Position numbers and translations under genes: made by a program. 29,490 nucleotides of DNA. Origin: Bacteroidota bacterium. GTDB taxonomy: Bacteria; Bacteroidota; Bacteroidia; Bacteroidales; VadinHA17. The number at the start of each line of letters is the position of its first letter. Position 1 is the first letter of the stretch. Below the pieces are notes generated by a model. The model saw only the letters and a list, made by a program, of their open reading frames with translations. It was not told the DNA's origin and made no database searches. Below, in pieces: positions 1-6,936 of this stretch. The stretch covers positions 1 through 29,490 of the forward strand of contig JAUWMO010000005.1 of the NCBI GenBank assembly GCA_030613125.1, given 5' to 3'.

Positions 1-2
1 TT

Positions 3-155
3 ACCTGTGGAATGGGTGGCCAACTTATGGCGAAAGCATTTGAAGGAGTGACTCCAGGAACCCCATTAAACATCATGATATTCTTTGTTATGGGATGGCT
101 TTTCCTCTTCCTTGGTCATTATCAAACCCGAGAAAAAAGAATTCCGTGGATTTGA
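3..155 (+). CDS. C-terminal end of an unrecognised membrane protein (partial)
   Basis: An open frame runs in from the left edge and gives about 50 residues before a TGA at 153-155. It begins TCGMGGQLMAKAF and has one hydrophobic stretch (residues about 23-39, NIMIFFVMGWLFLFLG), followed by a short basic tail (HYQTREKRIPWI). That pattern fits the last transmembrane helix and cytoplasmic tail of an integral membrane protein. I do not recognise the family, and the upstream part is outside the window. It is read here as coding because the frame is clean and the composition is protein-like, but the call rests on few residues. Confidence 0.5.
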   Translation, partial: TCGMGGQLMAKAFEGVTPGTPLNIMIFFVMGWLFLFLGHYQTREKRIPWI

Positions 156-315
156 AGGGATTGAGTCCGGAAACGGTTGGGGAGTGGATTACCAGATAAA
201 AGGAAAAAGTAAAAAGTTTCAAAATACAATGGTAAAACTGTTTGTGATTTGCTATTTGGAAGTTGATATTTGTTTGAAATTTGCTATTTGTGATTTGTGA
301 TTTTCAGTATCTCCT

Positions 316-343
316 CCCCCTTTAATTCCCCCTCTAAAGGGGG
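316..343. repeat. C/G-rich inverted repeat with two competing pairings
   Basis: CCCCCTTTA (316-324) is the exact reverse complement of TAAAGGGGG (335-343). A second C-run, CCCCCT (328-333), can pair with AGGGGG (338-343) around a CTAA loop. Either hairpin is possible but not both. There is no T-run after it, so it is not an obvious intrinsic terminator for the gene ending at 155. Confidence 0.6.
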
Positions 344-433
344 ATATGATTAGTAGAAATCCCTCGACTTTAGTTTTTGCACTCTGTTCTTTGCTCTATG
401 CTCTTCAGTTTGGGGCTTTTTTGTCCATATATA

Positions 434-547
434 ACCCTGAAAGGGTCGAAATATGAATAGCCCAGGGTGCGCCCCGGGTTAGGATTGCTGAGCGGCACCC
501 GGTCCAACTACTATCGTTCATCAGGGAATATTTGCTCCCTGGACCGG
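434..547. repeat. Structured GC-rich intergenic repeat element
   Basis: A GC-rich island in AT-rich surroundings with several nested inverted repeats: ACCCT-GAA-AGGGT (434-446); CCC/GGG and GGG/CCC pairing around TGCG in the segment CCCAGGGTGCGCCCCGGG (about 461-478); CAGGGA (522-527) with TCCCTG (536-541); and CCGGTCC (499-505) with GGACCGG (541-547). The opening ACCCTGAAAGGGT followed by GAATATGAATAGCCC-like words resembles a dispersed repeat seen between genes in many Bacteroidota genomes. That family likeness is recalled, not searched. No open frame with protein-like composition runs through it. Confidence 0.5.
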
Positions 548-598
548 AATCTGCTATTGTAATTTCTACTTCAGAGTGCTTTATTATTGTGTTAAGAA

Positions 599-1648
599 TT
601 ACGCAGTCATATCAACCTTAACTAACTCAATCTCCTCTTTTTTGTTCTTTCCCAGTCCTGCCCCGGCAGCCATTGCAATATGGTCTATGGTAGGTCGTAT
701 TTCTCTTAAAGCCGGATATTCTTTTTCTTCGCGTTTGGCTTCAATAACTTCTAATCCTAATGTGTCGAGGGCAACGGGGTCTGTACTCATCCACAGGGTT
801 TTAGGTGTAAAAAGCACTTTAGAGCTGCGGGGTACGGGTCCCTGTTCAAAACAAGCTTCGAGGCCATCAACAATGTTGAGCACAATCTTTTCCCTTACTT
901 CGGGTAGTGAATAAATATCGGTTATAAATGTACTTATATGATCCGGTCCATGGAACCGGCCGTTATTATTACAAATGCCATAGGATATGTTCTTAAGACA
1001 TAATGTAACTCCTGCTAATCTGTGATCTTTCAGTATCGCCATGTTAATGATTTTGTCGCACTGCTGAGTGAGGATGTTGGAAAAGCGGCAAATATTCCCG
1101 TCTTCGTTCCTGCGCTCAGGATTGTCAAAATCGGATTTATAGACATACTCCGGATCAAAATGAGACATTTTGTCTTTACGCATTTGCGTTGCAGAATAGC
1201 GTATACCGGTGGCTGTATCATTCATGGTAAAGCCGCAATCGGTCATATGACTATCGTAGCGATCCCAGACAATGATGTTATTTTCTTTTACACCTATCTC
1301 TTTGAGTTCTTTTATCATGGCATCTATGAGTTCATGGTGCGTGTGCAGCATAGGCCGGCCCAGGCAATTTATCTTTAATCCTACCGTATCGTCTGCGTTA
1401 ATAAACTTTGCAATCGGCGTTTTCTTTATTCCGGTCAGGGATTCCAGTCCCTGCTTAAGCATTTTCTGTACCACAGTTTGGTTAACCTCGCGGTTTTTCA
1501 CTACGGCTTCCGGGTGATATACCTCAACCACTTTGCTTTTCTTTAATGGGCTATAGTTAAAACTCAAACCTGATCTTAACATAATTCCGGCACCTAAGGT
1601 AACGGTGGTGCCTTTGATGATAAACTCTCTTCTGTTGATTTTTCCCAT
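599..1648 (-). CDS. DUF362 domain-containing protein with Tat signal
   Basis: The 349-residue product starts MGKINRREFIIKG, a twin-arginine (RR) motif followed by a hydrophobic segment (about residues 13-30), so export in folded form by the Tat system is likely. The rest matches the DUF362 pattern as I know it: a conserved GLKINCLGRP stretch near residue 90, then the segments NIIVWDR, TQQCDKIINMAILKDH, and VALDTLGLEVI near the C-terminus. DUF362 proteins have no settled biochemical function; some are fused to ferredoxin domains, but no clustered cysteine motif is visible here. The ATG at 1646-1648 is chosen because it puts the RR motif at the N-terminus. It stands alone on its strand and faces the fossil region at 1801-2258, with no obvious operon partner. 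Confidence 0.85.
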   Translation of the reverse strand: MGKINRREFIIKGTTVTLGAGIMLRSGLSFNYSPLKKSKVVEVYHPEAVVKNREVNQTVVQKMLKQGLESLTGIKKTPIAKFINADDTVGLKINCLGRPMLHTHHELIDAMIKELKEIGVKENNIIVWDRYDSHMTDCGFTMNDTATGIRYSATQMRKDKMSHFDPEYVYKSDFDNPERRNEDGNICRFSNILTQQCDKIINMAILKDHRLAGVTLCLKNISYGICNNNGRFHGPDHISTFITDIYSLPEVREKIVLNIVDGLEACFEQGPVPRSSKVLFTPKTLWMSTDPVALDTLGLEVIEAKREEKEYPALREIRPTIDHIAMAAGAGLGKNKKEEIELVKVDMTA

Positions 1649-1800
1649 TATTATTATTTTTGTTTATAGGCCTGATTTTATTCAACTGATCCGTTGGTCA
1701 AGATATAAAATATTATTCAGTTTCAATCTTTTTTATATACACTCACCAGGTGATTTCGAGTCATTATGTGAATGAAAGCGAATAACGTTGGCTTAAATAG

Positions 1801-1830
1801 TTCTCAGTTCTCAGTTCTCAGTTCTCAGTT
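1801..1830. repeat. 7-bp tandem repeat (TTCTCAG, four copies)
   Basis: TTCTCAG is repeated head to tail four times from 1801 to 1828 and the sequence then breaks into TTCATCC. It directly abuts the start of the HipA-like fragment that becomes recognisable at about 1839. Simple 7-mer repeats of this type are often copy-number variable and can mark a recombination or repair junction. Confidence 0.85.
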
Positions 1831-1835
1831 CATCC

Positions 1836-2258
1836 TTTTTTAGCGACTCTCTACCAGATGGTTGGGGACAGCTTCTGTTAAACAGAGCATTATCTTCCAG
1901 AGGTATTTTACTCAGTCAGATAAGCCGGATGGACAGATTAGCATATGTTGGTTTGGGAGGTATGGGCGCTCTAATTTATCGACCAGAGATTGACCCGGAA
2001 TATGATAGTAGAAAAAAACTCGAACTGGATTCTATTGCCCTCCAGGTGAATCATGTTCTGGAAGGAACAAGTTCCGATGTGATAGAAGAGCTTTTAACGC
2101 TTGGAGGAACTTCCGAAGGTAAATTGTTTGCTTTTGAATTCAAATGGAATCCTAAAGCCAGATATCGTTTTCCAGGAACCTTCCTTGATAATTATCCTTA
2201 CCACGAGACACCCATTATTAATCCTGATAATTATGAGGGATTCCTTGGGGTGGGTTAG
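1836..2258 (+). pseudogene. Chimeric gene remnant: HipA fragment joined to DUF4143 ATPase tail
   Basis: One open frame reads through from the tandem repeat to the TAG at 2256-2258. Its first part, from FSDSLPDGWGQLLLNRAL (1839 on) through DRLAYVGLGGMGALIYRPE (from 1932) to EELLTLGGTSEG, follows the HipA toxin-kinase family from the conserved SLPDGWG motif to the glycine-rich loop. HipA normally continues with a GGARPK-like segment and a kinase core of several hundred residues, which are absent. Instead, from about 2112-2121 the frame continues KLFAFEFKWNPKARYRFPGTF and ends NPDNYEGFLGVG, which resembles the extreme C-terminus of AAA ATPases with a DUF4143 domain. The longest ATG-initiated version begins at 1929, inside the HipA fragment. 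No catalytic parts of either family survive, so I treat it as a fossil rather than a working gene; expression is not excluded. Confidence 0.7.
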
Positions 2259-2300
2259 TAAGTCAGGGTTTGACTCAAAGTCAAGTCTATGGCTTGCTTT

Positions 2301-2768
2301 TTATTCTTCTTTTAACAACCTCATCCCCTCAGTTTCTGCCCAATCGCAGATCTTTTTTATATTTTCTTCACTTAACGAGGCATCTTTATGCAAAATCAAA
2401 TAACTGCCCAGAGGCATTTTACCATCAGAAATTGCATCACAAATATCATCAAGGTGGCTAATCCTGTCGATTTTAGAGTAGATCCCCCAGTCTGAGAAAT
2501 TTAACTCAGCTTTTCCTTCAACTATATGTTTGTTTAAAAAAAAAGAAACGGGTGATATGTAGCTATACCATGGATATTTTGTATGGTTTGAATGGCAGTC
2601 ATAACAGCTGTTTTCAAGCAATGTCTTTACTGAGCCATCAATGGTTGCAACCTGAAACAAATCATCATGTAAATTTGTATCACCCAGGTTCTTATCAGGC
2701 TGAAAAAACTGAAGGATAATAAATCCCAAAACCAGAAAATAAAATACCAGACGAATTGTTTTTTTCAC
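2301..2768 (-). CDS. Haem-binding domain protein (CxxCH), membrane anchored or exported
   Basis: A 155-residue protein with an N-terminal hydrophobic segment (about residues 5-22) and little before it except KK, consistent with a signal anchor or signal peptide. It carries one c-type haem attachment motif, CYDCH (residues 55-59), followed by SNHTKYPWYSY, and a KMPL segment near residue 117 that could supply the distal methionine ligand. The layout (CxxCH, PWY, MP, then a LSEENIKKICDW helix) matches the small 'haem-binding domain' family as I know it. The start codon is GTG at 2766-2768; no better ATG lies upstream, since the stop of the preceding gene is 12 bases away. It is the second gene of a two-gene unit with its paralogue at 2781-3191. 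Confidence 0.85.
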   Translation of the reverse strand: MKKTIRLVFYFLVLGFIILQFFQPDKNLGDTNLHDDLFQVATIDGSVKTLLENSCYDCHSNHTKYPWYSYISPVSFFLNKHIVEGKAELNFSDWGIYSKIDRISHLDDICDAISDGKMPLGSYLILHKDASLSEENIKKICDWAETEGMRLLKEE

Positions 2769-2780
2769 AGTGGAAAAAAA

Positions 2781-3191
2781 TTATTCCATTAATGAATTTA
2801 TTTCCTTTTTCGTCCAGTCACAAATAAGTTTAACCTGTTCTTCATTCAGTTTTTTATCGGGATATTTCTTGAGATATTTGCTTGTGGGCATATCGCCATC
2901 CTGAACCAGTTCACAAAGATCATTCAGTTTACCAATTTTTTTAGTTGTTTTATAATCATTCCATTTGTTAAAGTTAAGAGCACCTTTTGCCTTAATGTTT
3001 TTTGAGGCAGCAGAATGGCAATCAAAACAGGAAGTTTTAAGGATTTTTTTGACATCATCAGGAAAACCCAGGTTCAGTTCATCCTGAGTATTTGCTGTTG
3101 TATTCAATTCTTTAGAATTAATATTAAAGGTAAAAGCTCCTAACAAGGCAATTATTCCTAAAGTCAAAACGCCAGATACTAATCTTTTCAT
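2781..3191 (-). CDS. Haem-binding domain protein (CxxCH), exported
   Basis: A 136-residue product with a typical signal peptide (MKRLVSGVLTLGIIALLGAF, residues 1-20). One c-type haem motif, CFDCH, sits at residues 55-59, the same position as in the downstream paralogue. A DMPTSKYL segment follows (candidate methionine ligand), then a C-terminal helix NEEQVKLICDWTKKE. It lacks the PWY segment present in its neighbour. The two genes are separated by only 12 bases and read in the same direction, so they are probably one transcript and arose by duplication. Both would need the cytochrome c maturation machinery, which is not in this window. Substrate or redox partner cannot be inferred. Confidence 0.85.
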   Translation of the reverse strand: MKRLVSGVLTLGIIALLGAFTFNINSKELNTTANTQDELNLGFPDDVKKILKTSCFDCHSAASKNIKAKGALNFNKWNDYKTTKKIGKLNDLCELVQDGDMPTSKYLKKYPDKKLNEEQVKLICDWTKKEINSLME

Positions 3192-3318
3192 TTTTGAAAA
3201 ATATTTAATGAAACATTAATTGAATTCATCCAAAAAGATTGGACAATAAACCTAAAGATAAGTAATTTAATATTAACTTTTTTTAACCTATTATTCAGAA
3301 TCTATATTTAATTTTTGT

Positions 3319-3326
3319 TACTTTTG
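3319..3326 (+). promoter_or_regulatory. Candidate -7 promoter element (TACTTTTG) upstream of permease gene
   Basis: TACTTTTG fits the Bacteroides -7 consensus TAnnTTTG. No good TTTG is present about 20 bases upstream, and the implied 5' untranslated region to the ATG at 3475 would be about 140 bases, so support is limited. Confidence 0.3.
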
Positions 3327-3363
3327 TCAACTAACCCTTCACTTTTCTATATCCCTACAGAAT

Positions 3364-3381
3364 AATTGAAGATCTTCAATT
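3364..3381. promoter_or_regulatory. 18-bp perfect palindrome, operator-like
   Basis: AATTGAAGATCTTCAATT is identical to its own reverse complement over all 18 bases. It lies in the 283-base divergent gap between the haem-protein unit (-) and the large permease gene (+), 93 bases before the permease ATG and about 40 bases downstream of the candidate promoter element at 3319-3326. A dyad of this length without a loop is more typical of a binding site for a dimeric regulator than of an RNA hairpin. No regulator gene is adjacent. Confidence 0.5.
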
Positions 3382-3474
3382 TATAAAAAATTATTAGTTG
3401 GTTTGAGTTGTCTATATTTCAAGATTATTACATTGATCCATGATTGTATTTTAAATATTTAAAACTAATAGGTC

Positions 3475-5859
3475 ATGTTTAAGAACCTGATTAAAATTGC
3501 TTTGCGGGTCATTCGTAAAGATCTGTTTTACAGCATATTCAATATTACAGGGCTCACAATTGGAATTGCCAGCAGTTTGTTCCTTTTACTCTATATTTTT
3601 GATGAACTAAGTTATGATAAGTATCATGAGCAGTCGGACAATATATACAGGGTAGTTTCGCATATTTCTGAGCCCGATGATGCATTTGATTGGGTAGTGG
3701 CACAAATCCCATTTGCCCCACAGGTTAAAGAAGATTATCCTGAAGTAAAGGAATATGTTCGTTTTATTCCAACAGGCAGGACTTTATTTGTATACAATGA
3801 TATTCGTTTTTATGAAGATGATGTTTTCTATGTTGACTCAACTGTTTTCAACGTTTTCACATATAAATTGATTCAGGGAAATCCTGAGACTGTTCTCGAC
3901 GAACCAAATTCCATTGTATTAACCAAGTCCTTTGCCACCCGTTATTTTGGAGAGACTGATCCGATAGGACAATCCATTGGAACTTCCGGAGGTGACACTT
4001 ACAAAATAACTGGTTTGATGGAGGATATACCTCATAACTCACACCTGAAATTTTCTGCTTTGATATCAAGAAATACATTACCTGTCGAATCAGGTAGTTG
4101 GGGGAATTTTGGTGTTTACACATACTTGTTGTTACATGAAGGGATGGATCCTAAACAACTTGAAAATAAACTACCTGATTTGTACGATAGATTTATGGCA
4201 GAATTATTTCAAAGGATGGGGATCCAAATTCAATATGGACTTGACCCAATTACCAGGATTCATCTATATTCAAAATATGAGGGAGAACCTGAGCCAACCG
4301 GGAGTATTCAGTATATCTATATTTTTGGGGTTGTTGCTCTGTTCATGCTTATCATTGCCAGTATAAGTTATACGAACATGGCAACTTCGAGGTCTACAAA
4401 ACGAGCCAGGGAAGTTGGCTTAAGAAAAGTTGTAGGAGCAGACCGGAAGTTGCTAATCTTTCAATTCCTTACAGAGTCTGTTGTTCTTACACTGATCTCT
4501 CTGGTTTTATCAATTACCCTGGTATTTTTATTATTACAGCAATTTAATCACTTATCAGGAAAAATGCTGGATGTCTCTGTGCTAACAAATTTGTGGGTAA
4601 TCCTTTCAATTTTGGGAATTATCATATTTCTTGGCATTGTTGGAGGAAGTTATCCTGCGTTTTTCCTATCCAGGTTTAATCCGATTAAAGTGTTAAAAAG
4701 TGATCTAATTTCCCGGTATAAAAAATTTTCACTTCGGAAAGTATTAGTAATTCTTCAATTCTCAATTTCTCTGGTTATGATTATCAGCACATGGGTGGTT
4801 TATCATCAGATAGGTTTCTTAAGAAATAAGGATGTTGGTTTTGATAAATCAAATATCCTCAGAATAAATTTAACAACCCGTGAAATGACTCGTTCGTTTC
4901 CTGCCCTGAAGGATGCTTTACTTGATAATCCCAAAATTGATAATGTGGGTTCCACCTCAACAAGGGTTGGTGAAGGATCGGGGAAAATTATTATTATGAT
5001 GGAAACCCCAGAAGGAATGGATGAGAGAGGTGTTAACCTGGGAGTTTGTGATGAGGATTTTATAGAGACAATGGGGATCACTATTTTAGAAGGCAGGGAT
5101 TTTTCAAGTGAAATTATGGCTGATACGGCTACAGGAGTATTGATTAATGAAACACTTGCCAAAAGAATGAATTGGGACGAACCGATTGGAAAAAAAGTCC
5201 GGATTGGCGGAAGAGAAGATAACGATAACCCAATAGCAAAGGTGGTTGGTTTAATGAAGGATTACAATCAGACAGGGTTATACAATGAGGTTGAATCATA
5301 TTTGCTTCTGTTTCGTACTAATAACAGGGTAGTTTATATAAAGATAAGTGATGAAAGTATTTCTGAAACATTGGAATTTGTTGAGAATACCTGGAAAGAA
5401 ATTTTTCCTGACGTACCATTTGAGTATTCTTTTATTGAAGGTGATTTAAAAAACCAATTTGAGGAGGACAGTAAGAGAGGATTGATCCTTGCGCTGTTTT
5501 CCATTTTAACTATTATCATTGCCGGTCTTGGACTATTTGGCCTCTCTTCTTACACGGTTGAGCAAAGAACTAAGGAGATTGGGATTAGGAAAGTGCTGGG
5601 TGCGGGTGTTAGCAACATTTTATGGATGATCACTAATGAATTTATGGTACTGATCTTAATATCTATGGTTTTATCATTCCCGGTGGCATATTATTTTATG
5701 AAAGACTGGTTGCAGGACTTTATTTACAGGACTAAACTTTCTCCTGCAATTTTTATTCTTTCAGGTGTTTTCATTTTATTAATTGCTTTAGTTACTATAA
5801 GTTTGCATACAGTCAGGGCCGGCCATTCAAACCCGGTGGATTCAATCCGGCAGGAATGA
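3475..5859 (+). CDS. MacB/FtsX-family ABC transporter permease (large, two-repeat form)
   Basis: The 794-residue product has the two-repeat layout of Bacteroidota MacB-like permeases: TM1 at about residues 20-42, a long periplasmic MacB-core region to about 275, three helices between about 275 and 400 (including the ATSRSTKRAREVGLRKVVGA coupling segment), a fifth helix near 425-445, a second periplasmic domain, and a final three-helix FtsX block from about 670 with the matching coupling segment EQRTKEIGIRKVLGAG. Proteins of this type move or mechanically transmit signals about envelope substrates and need a cytoplasmic ABC ATPase. No ATPase, membrane fusion protein or outer membrane partner gene is adjacent, so it is an orphan permease here. 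ATG at 3475 gives the usual MFKNLIKIALRVIRKD start. The next gene, gpsA, begins 57 bases downstream. Confidence 0.88.
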   Translation: MFKNLIKIALRVIRKDLFYSIFNITGLTIGIASSLFLLLYIFDELSYDKYHEQSDNIYRVVSHISEPDDAFDWVVAQIPFAPQVKEDYPEVKEYVRFIPTGRTLFVYNDIRFYEDDVFYVDSTVFNVFTYKLIQGNPETVLDEPNSIVLTKSFATRYFGETDPIGQSIGTSGGDTYKITGLMEDIPHNSHLKFSALISRNTLPVESGSWGNFGVYTYLLLHEGMDPKQLENKLPDLYDRFMAELFQRMGIQIQYGLDPITRIHLYSKYEGEPEPTGSIQYIYIFGVVALFMLIIASISYTNMATSRSTKRAREVGLRKVVGADRKLLIFQFLTESVVLTLISLVLSITLVFLLLQQFNHLSGKMLDVSVLTNLWVILSILGIIIFLGIVGGSYPAFFLSRFNPIKVLKSDLISRYKKFSLRKVLVILQFSISLVMIISTWVVYHQIGFLRNKDVGFDKSNILRINLTTREMTRSFPALKDALLDNPKIDNVGSTSTRVGEGSGKIIIMMETPEGMDERGVNLGVCDEDFIETMGITILEGRDFSSEIMADTATGVLINETLAKRMNWDEPIGKKVRIGGREDNDNPIAKVVGLMKDYNQTGLYNEVESYLLLFRTNNRVVYIKISDESISETLEFVENTWKEIFPDVPFEYSFIEGDLKNQFEEDSKRGLILALFSILTIIIAGLGLFGLSSYTVEQRTKEIGIRKVLGAGVSNILWMITNEFMVLILISMVLSFPVAYYFMKDWLQDFIYRTKLSPAIFILSGVFILLIALVTISLHTVRAGHSNPVDSIRQE

Positions 5860-5916
5860 AAAGGAACTGAATAAAATATTAATGAATATTTGTTTTTCTC
5901 TTATAACAGTACTTCT

Positions 5917-6909
5917 ATGGGTTCACAAAAGATATCTGTCCTGGGGGGTGGGAGCTGGGCTACCGCATTAATTAAGATATTGCAGGAAAATCTTACGGAT
6001 ATTGGCTGGTATATGAGAGATTCGGAAAGAATTAAATATATTCTTCAACATCATCATAATCCTCAGTATTTAAGCTCAATAAAATTGGATATAGATCGCC
6101 TTAGTTTGTCAGATGATATTGGAAAAGTTGTAAACGAATCTGATATTCTTTTTGTGGCAATTCCTTCTGTTTTTCTTAAAGAAGCTTTAAAACCTGTAGA
6201 AGATGATTTGTCAGATAAAATTATTATTTCAGCTATTAAAGGAATAGTCCCTGAAGAAAATCTCATTATAGGCGAATATTTCAATCAGGTTTTCAATGTT
6301 CCGTTAAAGTCAATTGTAGTTTTATCCGGGCCCAGTCATGCAGAGGAGGTTGCACTTGAAAGACTTTCATACCTGACTGTCGCTTCTATTGATACAAGTT
6401 TGGCTCGTGAGGTAGGTAATTATCTTGACTGCTATTATATTAAACCTGTTATATCTGATGATATATACGGGACAGAGTACGCTGCAGTTTTAAAAAATAT
6501 TATGGCTCTGGCAGCTGGAATTTGCCACGGATTGGGTTATGGAGATAATTTCCTGGCAGTTCTCATTTCCAATGCTATACAAGAGATTAAAAGATTCGTT
6601 GACAAGGTGCATCCCATCTCAAGGGATATAAAATCATCTGCCTACCTTGGAGATCTCCTTGTAACGGCATATTCTCAGTTTAGTCGAAACCGGACATTTG
6701 GAGCAATGATTGGTAAAGGCTATTCAGCAAAAACTGCTCAATTGGAAATGAACATGATAGCAGAAGGATATTATGCCACAAAATGTATAGTAGAGAAAAA
6801 TAAAAAGTATAATGTGGACATGCCAATTACAGATGCCGTCTACAGAATCCTTTATGAGAACATATCTCCGGTAATTGAAATTCAATTATTAACTCAATAC
6901 TTAAAATAG
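5917..6909 (+). CDS. gpsA: Glycerol-3-phosphate dehydrogenase [NAD(P)+]
   Basis: Reduces dihydroxyacetone phosphate to sn-glycerol 3-phosphate in the cytoplasm, the backbone for phospholipid synthesis. The 330-residue product opens with the nucleotide-binding loop VLGGGSWATA (a GxGSWGTA variant). It then has FVAIPS, AIKGIVPEENLIIGEYF, LSGPSHAEEVA, the catalytic lysine segment YAAVLKNIMALAAGICHGLGY, and the substrate-binding GDLLVTAYSQFSRNRTFG. The ATG at 5917 is chosen over an upstream in-frame TTG at 5890 because MGSQKISVLGGG places the Rossmann loop at the N-terminus as in the family. pgi begins 27 bases downstream in the same direction, and gpsA-pgi adjacency is common in Bacteroidota, so the two are likely co-transcribed. 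Confidence 0.95.
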   Translation: MGSQKISVLGGGSWATALIKILQENLTDIGWYMRDSERIKYILQHHHNPQYLSSIKLDIDRLSLSDDIGKVVNESDILFVAIPSVFLKEALKPVEDDLSDKIIISAIKGIVPEENLIIGEYFNQVFNVPLKSIVVLSGPSHAEEVALERLSYLTVASIDTSLAREVGNYLDCYYIKPVISDDIYGTEYAAVLKNIMALAAGICHGLGYGDNFLAVLISNAIQEIKRFVDKVHPISRDIKSSAYLGDLLVTAYSQFSRNRTFGAMIGKGYSAKTAQLEMNMIAEGYYATKCIVEKNKKYNVDMPITDAVYRILYENISPVIEIQLLTQYLK

Positions 6910-6936
6910 TAATTATTAATTTTAAATTGTTTGTAC

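Larger units (their letters stand above)
156..598. other. Repeat-rich intergenic region without a gene
   Basis: This 443-base gap has no credible coding frame. It holds, in order: an AT-rich stretch with repeated TTTGCTATTTG/TTTGTGATTTG words (about 238-302), a C-rich/G-rich inverted repeat (316-343), a stretch of CTCTGTTCTTTGCTCTATGCTC type (about 370-405), and a GC-rich, strongly structured block (434-547). The last is described separately. Such low-complexity words are familiar from intergenic DNA of Bacteroidota; that comparison is from memory, not from a search. Confidence 0.6.

Noticed and set aside
576..914. A 112-codon frame on the + strand opposite the DUF362 gene
   Set aside because: It lies antisense to a well-supported Tat-exported protein and has no recognisable motif; the composition fits a shadow frame.
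2270..2284. Hairpin TTGACT-CAA-AGTCAA between the chimeric remnant and the haem-protein gene
   Set aside because: A 6-bp stem with a three-base loop and no T-run on either strand is too weak to call a terminator.
5890..5916. Upstream TTG start extending GpsA by nine residues
   Set aside because: The ATG at 5917 puts the Rossmann loop at the usual distance from the N-terminus; the extension FFSYNSTS has no family support.
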